A stretch of DNA of 64,000 nt, taken from assembly GCF_041821145.1 (NCBI RefSeq), contig NZ_JBGUBC010000005.1:1-64000 (forward strand), written 5' to 3'. This document shows positions 49,799 through 58,723 of this stretch, piece by piece (position 1 is the stretch's first letter; every line of letters starts with the position of its first letter). Position numbers and translations under genes: made by a program. The notes under the pieces were generated by a model, which worked only from the letters and a program-made list of their open reading frames with translations, had not been told where the DNA came from and did no database searches. This stretch comes from Halopenitus sp041821145 (GTDB lineage Archaea; Halobacteriota; Halobacteria; Halobacteriales; Haloferacaceae).

Positions 49799-51877
49799 CT
49801 ATCGGTCGTCCTCGCGGAGCTCCAGATCGGCGACGATCTCGTACGGATCCGTTCCGTTCCGGATCCCGTCGAGGATGAAGAACGCATCCGACGGCGAGAG
49901 GAAGTGCCGAGTGATCGCTCTTCCCAGCGGCGTCGGATCGAACCCGTCGATGAAGTTCCACTCCAACAGCCTGCCGACCGCGTGTTTGGTCGGGACGTCG
50001 CCGATCATCCGGTCGTTGAGACGCTTTGCGTGGTTGCCGGCGACGGTCACGTTCGCAAGCGTCTCCTCGACGGCGGCGGTTTCGTCGTAGATCGTCGCGA
50101 CGTCCTCCATCTCGCCTTTCAACAGGCCGAACGCGACCTCGTCTTCGGTCCGTTCCATCGAGTTGTGGTAGCTACAGTCGGGCTCGACGAGCAAGTAGAC
50201 GGTGCCGCGGTCGTGGTAGTCGGGCCGGCCCGCCCGCCCGAGCATCTGGGAGAACTCCTGAACCGAGAGCCACTCGATCCCCATCGCCAGCGAGTCGAAG
50301 ATCACCTGTGAGGCGGGAAAGTCGACGCCGGCTGCCAGCGCCGCCGTGGTGACGACCGCCGACAGATCCTGATTGAGGAACTGCCGTTCGACCTGCTTGC
50401 GGCGGCCATACTCGAGACCGGCGTGATAGGGGGCCGAGGCGTACTCGAGTTTCCGGCTGATCTCGTGACACCGGCGGCGGGAGTTGGTAAAGATGATCGT
50501 CTGGCCGCGATACCCCTTCGAGGATTCGCGATCGAACTCGCGCCTGACGAGCTTGTTCGCGATCCGGGTCTTCTCGCGGCCGTCGGCGAACGTGACGTGG
50601 CGTTCGATCGGCACGGGCCGCTCCTCGAACTCGATGAGCGTCGCCTCCAATTTCGAGGCGAGCCAGTTGGGGTTCCCGACGGTTGCCGACAGATAGACCC
50701 ACTGGGCCCCGTCGTAGCTCCTCCGCTTTGCGGCACGCTGCTCGCTGTAGTACTTCAGCCGCGAGATGAGCCCATCGAGGCGGTGGCCGCGCTCGCCCTC
50801 CTTGAGGGTGTGGACCTCGTCGATCACGACCGTCCCGACGTCGCCGAGATCCTTGCCGGTCCGTAGCGCGTGGTCGATCCCCTCGTAGGTCCCGACGATC
50901 ACGTCCGCGCTCGGGTCGAACCGGGTCCCGTCGTCGTCGATCCGCGAGGATCCGACACGGATCGTGACGTCGAGGCGGTCGCCGTATCGCTCCGTCAAGT
51001 CCTCGTGTTTCTGATTGGCGAGTGCGACGAGCGGGACGAGGAACAGGAGTTTCCCGTCTCCTTTCAGGGCCCGGTCGATCCCGGCCAGTTCGCCGATGAG
51101 CGTCTTGCCGGTCGCGGTGGCGCTTACGACGAGTTGGTCTTGTCCATCCAACAGCCCGTTTCGCACCGCGAGGCTCTGGACGGGAAGCAGTTCCTCGAAA
51201 CGGCGTTGTGTGCGATCGGCCAGTTCGGGATGGAGATCGAGTTCGTCGGTCCGGACGGGACTGACGTCGTCGACGGTCGCCGACACCTCGTCGTATTTCG
51301 TCAGATCGGGATCGAGTCCGCCCGAAAGTAGGTTCGCGATCCGATCGAGGTCCTGCACCTCCAGGAGCAATTCCTCCAGGCGGTCCTCGGCGGCACTCGT
51401 GAACCCGCCGCCGTTCGTCCCGCCAGCACCGCTGGCAAACGAGAGTTCGCGATCGAGTTCCCGTTTTGCACAGTCCGGACAGATGTGCTCGTCGTTGTGG
51501 ACGATCGCCGTCTCCTCGGTGATCGGCGAGTACCGACCGTCGTTCGCACAGCGGCGACAGGTTCGCACGACGGCCGCCTCGAGTTGATAGCCGTCGAGGG
51601 CGTCTCGGAGTCGCTCGCGTCCCTCCCGAGAGGTCTGCTGGGAGATCCGGATCCGCGAGGCTCCCCGTGCCAGTTCTACGAACTCCTCGGGGCGGCGCGG
51701 CTCGGTCTCATCCCCGCGAACGGCGTGGAACTTCCCCGGTCGGGGGCCGGCCGAGGTGTCCTTGAGTTCCAGGCGACCCTGGAGAACACGAGAGCCGTCG
51801 CGGATCGCCGCGACGACGTAGTGACTACCCGCCCCGTGAAGAAATAGCGTTTCGACGTCCACCAGCTGCTTTGACAC
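49799..51877 (-). CDS. DExH-box helicase with internal zinc-binding region
   Basis: 692 aa. Motifs in order: two Cys-x-x-Cys pairs (CRRC, CPDC near 107-138) as a zinc finger before the helicase core; Walker A-like VSATATGKTLIG; VIDEVHTL (DEVH); YLSATVGNP (SAT); TIIFTNSRRRCHEI; and QMLGRAGRPDYHDRG (motif VI). A C-terminal region follows. This is the haloarchaeal DEAD/DEAH helicase with an N-terminal DUF5814-type part. It would unwind DNA or RNA; the pathway is not set from sequence. It is a core-region gene. Confidence 0.9.
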   Translation of the reverse strand: MSKQLVDVETLFLHGAGSHYVVAAIRDGSRVLQGRLELKDTSAGPRPGKFHAVRGDETEPRRPEEFVELARGASRIRISQQTSREGRERLRDALDGYQLEAAVVRTCRRCANDGRYSPITEETAIVHNDEHICPDCAKRELDRELSFASGAGGTNGGGFTSAAEDRLEELLLEVQDLDRIANLLSGGLDPDLTKYDEVSATVDDVSPVRTDELDLHPELADRTQRRFEELLPVQSLAVRNGLLDGQDQLVVSATATGKTLIGELAGIDRALKGDGKLLFLVPLVALANQKHEDLTERYGDRLDVTIRVGSSRIDDDGTRFDPSADVIVGTYEGIDHALRTGKDLGDVGTVVIDEVHTLKEGERGHRLDGLISRLKYYSEQRAAKRRSYDGAQWVYLSATVGNPNWLASKLEATLIEFEERPVPIERHVTFADGREKTRIANKLVRREFDRESSKGYRGQTIIFTNSRRRCHEISRKLEYASAPYHAGLEYGRRKQVERQFLNQDLSAVVTTAALAAGVDFPASQVIFDSLAMGIEWLSVQEFSQMLGRAGRPDYHDRGTVYLLVEPDCSYHNSMERTEDEVAFGLLKGEMEDVATIYDETAAVEETLANVTVAGNHAKRLNDRMIGDVPTKHAVGRLLEWNFIDGFDPTPLGRAITRHFLSPSDAFFILDGIRNGTDPYEIVADLELREDDR

Positions 51878-52012
51878 TGCCCCTATGTAGGTAATCGGGC
51901 TACTTCAGCGGTTCGTCTCGGGGGTCCGCGTGCGTTCCCGTCTCCGGCGACTGCGGCGATCGCGGATCCGACGAGAAAGCCCTTTTACCGCCGGGAACCT
52001 CTCTTTCGGTGT

Positions 52013-53104
52013 ATGTACGATTTCGCCGTGGTCGGCGTCGGCCCCGCCGGTGCCCGATTTGCCCGCCGGGCCGCCGAGGCCGGCCACGACGTCATCGCCC
52101 TGGAGAAAGGCGAGATCGGCACCCCACTTGCCTGTTCGGGACACGTCTCCACGGATCTGTGGGAATACGTTCCCGACGCCGCAAAGTCCGACCTCCTTCA
52201 GAACCGGGTCCGTGGCGCGCGATTTCACGTCGGCGGTCCCGGGTCGCGTTCGTACCCCTTCTACAAACGCGAGGCGGTCTCCAACGTCGTCGACCGGGTG
52301 GAACTCGATCGCATCCTGGCCGCGTGTGCCCGTGAGGCCGGTGCCGACGTTCGCGAGGGGCACACGGTCACCGGGATCGACGAGCGATCCGACCGGGTCG
52401 TTCTCGAGGTCTCGCTCGCGGAGGCCACAGGGGGCGGAACCGAAACGATCGAGGCTCGGATGGTCGCCGGCTGTGACGGCCCCGTTTCTCGCGTCCGTCG
52501 CTCCCTCGATCTCCCCGAACCCGAGGAGACGCTCCACGGCGTGCTTGCGTTCGATGCGGCGCCCGACGACGGCGATTTCGTCGACGTCCATCTCACGGCG
52601 CCGACCTTCTTCGCCTGGCGGATCCCTCGCGGCGAGGCAGGCGTCGAGTATGGGCTCGCGGCACCGCCGAGCGCGGACGTGACGGACATGTTCGAGGCGC
52701 TCACGGACGCCTACGGTGTCGAAACGGACCACTTCTGCTCGGGGGCGATCCCCATCGGTCCGCCGGAGACGGTCACGAGCGACCGCGCGTTCCTGATCGG
52801 TGATGCGGCCGCCCAGACGAAGCCATTCACCGGCGGGGGAATTCTCTACGGAATGACCGCCGCCGATGCCGCTGCCGACCGGATCGATCCCGCGGACCCC
52901 AGCACCCTCGCCGACTACGAATCGGCCTGGCGTGAAACGCTCGCCACGGAGATACGTCTCGGCAAGCTGATTCGCGCCTGTTACTCGCTTCCCGAGCCGA
53001 TCCAGCGCGTCGGCCTTCGTGCGCTCTCGGGGGAGATCGGCGTCCACATGGATCGTCCCTCTTCGTTCTTCTCCCGCGAGCAGTTCAGACAGCTGTTTTC
53101 ATAG
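52013..53104 (+). CDS. Geranylgeranyl-reductase-family FAD oxidoreductase
   Basis: 363 aa. N-terminal FAD motif VVGVGPAGARFARRAAEAGHDVIALEKGE (GxGxxG, Glu for ribose), mid motif SGHVSTDLW and C-terminal IGDAAAQTKPFTGGGILYGMTAADAAAD match the geranylgeranyl reductase family. Members saturate isoprenoid side chains of archaeal lipids or quinones. Substrate is not set here. The gene is divergent from the helicase. Confidence 0.88.
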   Translation: MYDFAVVGVGPAGARFARRAAEAGHDVIALEKGEIGTPLACSGHVSTDLWEYVPDAAKSDLLQNRVRGARFHVGGPGSRSYPFYKREAVSNVVDRVELDRILAACAREAGADVREGHTVTGIDERSDRVVLEVSLAEATGGGTETIEARMVAGCDGPVSRVRRSLDLPEPEETLHGVLAFDAAPDDGDFVDVHLTAPTFFAWRIPRGEAGVEYGLAAPPSADVTDMFEALTDAYGVETDHFCSGAIPIGPPETVTSDRAFLIGDAAAQTKPFTGGGILYGMTAADAAADRIDPADPSTLADYESAWRETLATEIRLGKLIRACYSLPEPIQRVGLRALSGEIGVHMDRPSSFFSREQFRQLFS

Positions 53105-53149
53105 GACTTCCTTCCTTCAATTCTCCCCGTGGACCGGTCGGAGACTCCC

Positions 53150-54286
53150 TCACTCGGAATATCTCGGCAGCCGAGACGATCCCGCGCTTCCCTCGTGGAA
53201 GGGGAGTTCGGCCCGCGTCGCCGGAACGTCGACGCCCTCGGCACGAACCGCGAGCGGCGCTCCCGGTTCGATCGCGCCGTACTCGACGAACCCGAGTGCG
53301 ATCGGTCCGCCGAGCGTCGGGCTCTCGACCACGCGCGTGAGTTCGCCGATCGCCGCATCGCCGTCGACGATCGCGGCGCCGGTACTCGGGATCGGCGCGT
53401 CGGCATCCTCGTCTCCTTTCGATTTACCCGTCGACTCGGATAAGTCGATTCCGATCAGTTGGCGGCTCGGCCGTCCCTGATTCTCCACGCGTGAGACGAC
53501 CTCCTGACCGACGTAACACCCCTTCTCGAAGTCGAGTGCATTGCGAATTCCCGCCACGTTGGGGATCCGGCCCCTCAACTCGTATTCGAAAAGCGGCGTG
53601 CCGGCCTCCGCAGTTAGTGCGTCCCAACTTCGGTAGCCGAACGGAGCCGAGTTCAGACCGCGGGTGAGAAGCGTGTCGAACACGCGAGGCGCCTCCTCTG
53701 CGGCGCAGACGACCTCGTATCCCTCCTCCCCGAGCGGGGCATCGCTCGCGATCACCGTCACGCCGGCATCGACCATCGTGCCCCGGACGAACGTGAGTGC
53801 GGGCTCCGGCGCTCCGGCTCCGTTGAGCACCGAAGCGATCTTCTCCGTCGCCGTCGGACCGTGAACGCCGAAGACGCCGAACTCCCCGGAGGCGTCCCGT
53901 ATCTCGACGTCCTGGATGAACACGTTCTCGCGCCACTCGGAGACGAGGGGATCGATGCGATCCGGCGGGGTGAACACAAGCAGGCGCTCGCCGGCGTTAT
54001 AGACGTACATGTCCGTCTCGATCCCGCCTTGCGGATCGAGCAACAGCGCGTAGACCCCCTCGCCATCCCTCTCGGGGACGCGGTTGGAGACCGCGTTGTC
54101 AACGAACGCCACGCGGTCGTCGCCGCTCACGACGGCGATCCCGTAGCCCATCTCGATCGTCCCGACCCCGTTTCGAACCGCACGCCCGACGCTTTGGGGG
54201 CGGCCGTACTGTTCGACGACCTCCCGCCCGCCGCGCTCGACGAAGACGGCCCCGTGATCGGTGTGTGCGCCACTGACCAACGTCAT
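53150..54286 (-). CDS. ygfZ: YgfZ/GcvT-like folate-binding protein
   Basis: 378 aa from ATG 54286. The N-terminal part and the FEKGCYVGQEVVSRVENQGRPSRQLIGI block match the YgfZ/CAF17 signature (KGCYxGQE), which marks folate-binding proteins that help in iron-sulfur cluster enzymes, rather than true aminomethyltransferases. The rest has the GcvT-like fold. It is convergent with the geranylgeranyl reductase gene. The symbol is used in the family sense. Confidence 0.85.
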   Translation of the reverse strand: MTLVSGAHTDHGAVFVERGGREVVEQYGRPQSVGRAVRNGVGTIEMGYGIAVVSGDDRVAFVDNAVSNRVPERDGEGVYALLLDPQGGIETDMYVYNAGERLLVFTPPDRIDPLVSEWRENVFIQDVEIRDASGEFGVFGVHGPTATEKIASVLNGAGAPEPALTFVRGTMVDAGVTVIASDAPLGEEGYEVVCAAEEAPRVFDTLLTRGLNSAPFGYRSWDALTAEAGTPLFEYELRGRIPNVAGIRNALDFEKGCYVGQEVVSRVENQGRPSRQLIGIDLSESTGKSKGDEDADAPIPSTGAAIVDGDAAIGELTRVVESPTLGGPIALGFVEYGAIEPGAPLAVRAEGVDVPATRAELPFHEGSAGSSRLPRYSE

Positions 54287-54346
54287 ATCGATCGGGAGTC
54301 GCGGCGGGGACAAAAGCCCGCTGGATGTGGTGGTCCCGGAACGTGT

Positions 54347-54643
54347 TTACAACCCCAACTTCGTTCGGATCCGCTCTATCAGCCCCCGGTCGCCCGGCTC
54401 CGGCGTCGGCTCAGGGACGACGCGATCATGTGGGTGGACGCGAAGGCGCGTCTCCGTTTGATCGACGGTGATCAGTCCGTCATCCTTCAGATTGCTGAGT
54501 GCCTCCTCGATCCGGTCGATATCGGCGTCGACGGCGGCTCGCAGCTCGAACACCGTCATTCCCTCATCGCCACGATCGACGAGCGCATCGAGGATCGCGA
54601 CCTCCACCTCCGGCCGGTCGCGATACGCCGACTTCGCTGCCAT
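54347..54643 (-). CDS. Winged-helix protein of unknown role
   Basis: 98 aa. Residues about 5-70 form a winged helix (EVEVAILDALVDRGDEGMTVFELRAAVD, IDRIEEALSNLKDDGLITVDQTETRLRV). The C terminus RGLIERIRTKLGL is amphipathic. A DNA-binding role is plausible but unproved. It lies 60 bases upstream of the ygfZ-like gene on the same strand and diverges from mptD. Confidence 0.75.
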   Translation of the reverse strand: MAAKSAYRDRPEVEVAILDALVDRGDEGMTVFELRAAVDADIDRIEEALSNLKDDGLITVDQTETRLRVHPHDRVVPEPTPEPGDRGLIERIRTKLGL

Positions 54644-54769
54644 ATCGGACCCACGTTCGGATCCGGTTTACGTGTACCGGCGTTCGCGCCGGGCGATCGC
54701 TTCCAGGACACTGCGTCCGTCCCCACCGACCGGGGTTTATAACCGATCGGCGGCCGATCGTCCCGGAAA

Positions 54770-55111
54770 ATGCCCACCGACGCCCAACAAGCCTGCTTCG
54801 AGGCCGGGATCAAGTTCGGATCGCTGTATCACCAGTTCGCGGGCACGCCCGTGAGTCCGGCGAACACGCGCAGCCTCGAGCGCGCGATGGCCGAGTCGAT
54901 CGAAAATCAGCCGTTCTGTGAATCGGTGACGGTCACGATTCACGACGATCGCGTGCGTGAGGCGATCGATCACGGCAACGGCTACACCGAACTCACGGGA
55001 TCGCTCATGGACGTCACGATGCGGATCGTCCACGAGGACGTCACCGTCCGCACCCGGATGGAACTCGAGGATGGCTATCCACTCATGCGGCTCGTCACGG
55101 TCGAGTCGTGA
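54770..55111 (+). CDS. mptD: Archaeal dihydroneopterin aldolase (MptD)
   Basis: 113 aa. The whole length matches the archaeal MptD (DUF372) family: QQACFEAGIKFGSLYHQFAGTPVS, and a C-terminal strand pattern TVRTRMELEDGYPLMRLVTV. The enzyme makes 6-hydroxymethyl-dihydropterin in folate/methanopterin synthesis. The gene is divergent from the winged-helix gene. Confidence 0.92.
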   Translation: MPTDAQQACFEAGIKFGSLYHQFAGTPVSPANTRSLERAMAESIENQPFCESVTVTIHDDRVREAIDHGNGYTELTGSLMDVTMRIVHEDVTVRTRMELEDGYPLMRLVTVES

Positions 55112-55144
55112 GTGGCTCGTCGACTTCCCGGGGGCTCCCGTGGT

Positions 55145-55879
55145 TCAGTCGACGACCGCGAAGGCACGAATCGGGGATCCCGATCCGTCCTCGACTTTCA
55201 GGGGAACGGTGAACAGAAGCGAGAACGGTGACAACTCTTCCAGGTTGGTGAGATTCTCGACGATGTACGTCTCGTTACCGAGTAGTTCGTAGTGTGCGGG
55301 GAACTCGTCCTCGCCGCTCGCGTCGATGGCAAGCGTGTCACAGCCGACCACCGTGACGCCCGCGTCGGTGAGATACTCGGCGGCTTCTCCGGAGAGACCG
55401 GGCCAACCGTCGAGATACTGTTGTCCCTTCTCCCCCGTGTCCCAGTAGCGGTCCCAACCGAACCGGAAGAGAACTCGATCTCCCTCCTGGATAGCACCGT
55501 GTTCGCTCTCCCACGCTTCGATTCGGTCGACGGGGACCGTCTCCTGCGGTCCATGATCGGATACGTCGATCGTCGCAGCCCGGCCGGCGAGGCGGTCGAT
55601 CGGGATCGTCGCGACGTCGTAATGGGCGTCCCCGTCGGGGATGAAGTGGAGTGGTGCGTCGATGTGCGTTCCCGTGTGTTCGCCGAGAGTCAGCCGGTAG
55701 TGACACGCCGTGTCACCGCGCTCGTAGGACTGATAGAGCGTGTGTCCATATCGAGCGTGGGTGGGAACCGACGGTATCCCCTCCTCGAGGGTGTGTGAGA
55801 GATCGACCCACTCCCCGTCGGCGAGCGTCTGCATCGCGGCGAGGACGGAGCCATCATCGGCCATCGCCAGCACCTCCAT
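55145..55879 (-). CDS. Cyclase-family (kynurenine-formamidase-like) hydrolase
   Basis: 244 aa from ATG 55879; an alternate ATG at 55864 is possible and codons to 55924 are open. The motif HTGTHIDAPLHF (HxGTHxDxPxHF) is the metal-binding signature of the cyclase/kynurenine formamidase fold, with later conserved GCDTLAIDASG. It hydrolyses amide or ester bonds; the substrate is unknown. It lies 171 bases downstream of the sugar ABC permease on the same strand and may act on the transported compound. Confidence 0.85.
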   Translation of the reverse strand: MEVLAMADDGSVLAAMQTLADGEWVDLSHTLEEGIPSVPTHARYGHTLYQSYERGDTACHYRLTLGEHTGTHIDAPLHFIPDGDAHYDVATIPIDRLAGRAATIDVSDHGPQETVPVDRIEAWESEHGAIQEGDRVLFRFGWDRYWDTGEKGQQYLDGWPGLSGEAAEYLTDAGVTVVGCDTLAIDASGEDEFPAHYELLGNETYIVENLTNLEELSPFSLLFTVPLKVEDGSGSPIRAFAVVD

Positions 55880-56050
55880 GCACGGGATCCGGTTTCGACC
55901 AGCCACGAGGGTTCGGTCTCTCACCCAGTCTCGTGTCTCTGCGTTCTTTTTGAGCCATAGTCAACTCAGCTACTCTTCGGTGATATTAGTATTTTTGGCG
56001 GCCGGTACGTTCTCGGGAGCCCCCGATCGAAAGCAAAAACGGCTCTGCGT

Positions 56051-57058
56051 TCACTTGATGACGTCTATCTTGTCGCGGTCTATCGAGAGGGCCACGGCGA
56101 AGATGACGACGAACCCGAGGACGATCTCCTGGACGAACGACTGGATGCTCAGGAGGTTCATCCCGTTGGTCAACACGCCGATGACCAGCACGCCGAGGAT
56201 GGTTCGGTGCGGGCCGCCGACGCCGCCGGTGAGAGCAGTGCCACCCATCACGATGGCCGCGATGCTCTCCAAGAGCAGACCGTCGGCCATGCCGGAGGTC
56301 GCAGAGGAGATCCGGACGGTCAACAGCACCCCTGCGAGCCCGCAGAGCGTTCCGGAGACCACGAACGCACCGATCTTGTATCGGTCGACGTTCACGCCCG
56401 AGAAGTCCGCGACTCGTTCGTTCTCGCCGAGTGCATACGTGTAGCGTCCGAACGTCGTCTTCCATGCGAGCAGGGAGGCTAACACGTAAAAGAGTAATCC
56501 CCACAGAACGAGATTCGGAACGTTGGGGATGGCGTTCCCGATGGCGATCTCTCGGATTCCAGGCGCGTTGTACGGAACCGCGCGGCCGCCAGTCATCAGG
56601 AGGGCAGATCCGCTAAAGACGGACAGTGAACCGAGCGTGACGAGAAATGAGGGGATCTTTCCTTTCGCGAACACCACGCCGTTCAGCAGGCCGACGCCGA
56701 CGCCCGCAAGGACGCCAATGACGAGCGCAAGCAGGCCGAGGCTGTAGTTATTGATGAGCAACGCCGTGATGACGCCACTCAGCGAGACGATGGACGCCAC
56801 GGACAGGTCGATGCTCTGCTGGAGGATGGGGAACGTGCCGGCCAGCGCAACCAACAGCAAGATCGTGCTGTTCATCATTACGTTCCCGACCAGGTTGTCG
56901 TAGGTCAAGAACACGTCCGACAGCACGGTGAAGATGGCCATCAGTATTAGCAACATCAGGAACGGACCGAGGTCGATGAGGATGTCCGCTACCGAGCGAT
57001 TGCTGCGATACGCTTCGAACCAATCGAGGACCGAGTTTCCGGAAGTATCTCCTGGCAT
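56051..57058 (-). CDS. Sugar ABC transporter permease (RbsC-like)
   Basis: 335 aa. About ten membrane helices. Conserved signatures of the RbsC family are seen: VASIVSLSGVITALLINNYS, VGVGLLNGVVFAKGKIPSFLVTLGSLSVFSGSALL and ALTGGVGGPHRTILGVLVIGVLTNGMNLLSIQSF. It forms the channel of the importer encoded with 57061 and 58724; two bases separate it from the ATPase gene. Confidence 0.92.
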   Translation of the reverse strand: MPGDTSGNSVLDWFEAYRSNRSVADILIDLGPFLMLLILMAIFTVLSDVFLTYDNLVGNVMMNSTILLLVALAGTFPILQQSIDLSVASIVSLSGVITALLINNYSLGLLALVIGVLAGVGVGLLNGVVFAKGKIPSFLVTLGSLSVFSGSALLMTGGRAVPYNAPGIREIAIGNAIPNVPNLVLWGLLFYVLASLLAWKTTFGRYTYALGENERVADFSGVNVDRYKIGAFVVSGTLCGLAGVLLTVRISSATSGMADGLLLESIAAIVMGGTALTGGVGGPHRTILGVLVIGVLTNGMNLLSIQSFVQEIVLGFVVIFAVALSIDRDKIDVIK

Positions 57059-57060
57059 GG

Positions 57061-58653
57061 TTAGATCATCTTTTTGATTATCTCAGATTCGGACGGCTTG
57101 TCGCCGGGCGGTGCGTCGACGATATCCACCATTTCCCCCTCGTTCATCACGCCGATGCGATTACTCATTCCGATGAGTTCGGGGAGTTCGTCGGCGATGA
57201 AAATCATCGAGACGCCCTCGTTGGCGAGTTGCCGGAGGAGACGGTAGACTTCCTCTTTGGCACCGACGTCGATGCCACGAGTCACGTTGTCCATGACGAG
57301 AACCGAAACCTCCCGCTGGAGGTTCTTCCCGAGGACGACCTTCTGTTGGTTCCCCCCGCTGAGCTGGATGAGCGGAGACTCGATGCTCGGGGTTTTGACG
57401 TTGAGTTCCTCCACGACGTCCTCCGACATGGCTCGCTCCTTGTCGAAGTCGATGAGCCACGGCACCGAACCGAGTCCGGGTACCTTGTCGGCGATGAGGT
57501 CCGTCCCGAGACTCGGGAGCGAGACGTTGACCCGGAGCGGCTGGTAGAGCAGGGTGCCCTCCGATTGGCGATCCTTGGGCACGTATCCGATGCCGTTTTC
57601 GACCATCCGGGAAACGGAGCCCGTAGGGACCGTCTCGCCATCGACGGCGATCATTCCCTCGTCGGTGGCGTCGACACCACTCAAGACGCGACCGAGCGCG
57701 CTTTTGCCGCTGCCCATCACGCCACAGATGCCGAATATCTCGCCGCGTTGGACGTCGAAGGAGACGGACTTGAAGCCGCCCCGCTTCCGGAGGTCGGATA
57801 CGGAGAGGACCGTGTCCTCGTCCGCGAGTTCGCGCTGTTTGGAAACCTGGTAGTACTCCTCTGAGACCTCGCGACCGACCATGCTCTGTTGCAGTTTGTC
57901 CTCGTTTGCGTCGTCCCGCTGGAGGTGGTTGACGACTTTCCCGTCTCGGAGGACGTAGATGCGGTCGCTGATCTCGAGGACCTCGTCGAGTTCGTGGGAG
58001 ACGAACACGAATGAGGCCTGGTCACGGAGGTCGTTGATGCGGTCGAAGAGCAGATCGCGTCCGTCCTCCTCGAGCCCGGCAGTCGGTTCGTCCAGCAGGA
58101 TGATCGGGTTTTCGGTGTAGACCGTCTCGGTGAACGCCCTCGCAATGCTCAGCATCTGCCGATCGCTGAAGGAGTAGCCCGAGACGCGTTTCTCGAGATC
58201 CAAGTCGATGCCGAGCGTGTCGAGAACCTCCTCTCCCTCCCGCTTCAGTGCGCCCGAGTCGAGAACACCGGCGGTCGAGTAGTCCGGGAACTGTTCCAGA
58301 AACAGGTTCTCGTATCCCGAGAGGTTCGGAATGATGTTCTGTTCTTGGTGGACGATCGCGATGCCGTGCTGGGCGGCGTCGCGCGGTGTCTCGATCGTGA
58401 CCGCCTCGCCGTCGACGTAGATGCGGCCCTGGTCCTGCTGATAGATGCCGCTGAGGATGTTGAGGAGCGTGCTCTTGCCGGCTCCGTTCTCGCCGACGAG
58501 CCCGACGACTTCGCCGCTTTGGAGTTCGAAGTCGACGTCGTCGAGTGCGACGACGTTCGTGAACTCCTTCCGGACGTTCTCGATCCGGAATCGGACGTCG
58601 GACCCGGAGTTCTGTCCGGCCTTTTGCTCGTCCAAGTCGACGTTCGCACTCAT
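57061..58653 (-). CDS. Sugar ABC transporter ATP-binding protein, double domain (RbsA-like)
   Basis: 530 aa. Two ABC domains are present. First: Walker A GENGAGKS, signature YSFSDRQMLSIARAF, Walker B ILLDEPTAGL. Second: GVMGSGKSALG, LSGGNQQKVVLGKNL, LVMDNVTRGID. This two-in-one ATPase with degenerate first signature is typical of the RbsA/MglA group. It energises the permease encoded two bases downstream. Confidence 0.94.
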   Translation of the reverse strand: MSANVDLDEQKAGQNSGSDVRFRIENVRKEFTNVVALDDVDFELQSGEVVGLVGENGAGKSTLLNILSGIYQQDQGRIYVDGEAVTIETPRDAAQHGIAIVHQEQNIIPNLSGYENLFLEQFPDYSTAGVLDSGALKREGEEVLDTLGIDLDLEKRVSGYSFSDRQMLSIARAFTETVYTENPIILLDEPTAGLEEDGRDLLFDRINDLRDQASFVFVSHELDEVLEISDRIYVLRDGKVVNHLQRDDANEDKLQQSMVGREVSEEYYQVSKQRELADEDTVLSVSDLRKRGGFKSVSFDVQRGEIFGICGVMGSGKSALGRVLSGVDATDEGMIAVDGETVPTGSVSRMVENGIGYVPKDRQSEGTLLYQPLRVNVSLPSLGTDLIADKVPGLGSVPWLIDFDKERAMSEDVVEELNVKTPSIESPLIQLSGGNQQKVVLGKNLQREVSVLVMDNVTRGIDVGAKEEVYRLLRQLANEGVSMIFIADELPELIGMSNRIGVMNEGEMVDIVDAPPGDKPSESEIIKKMI

Positions 58654-58723
58654 CTCATGACTCGTATTGATCCATCTTCGGACGTCCGTCCGCGGTGTTC
58701 ACGAGGTCTCCTGGCGACAGCAG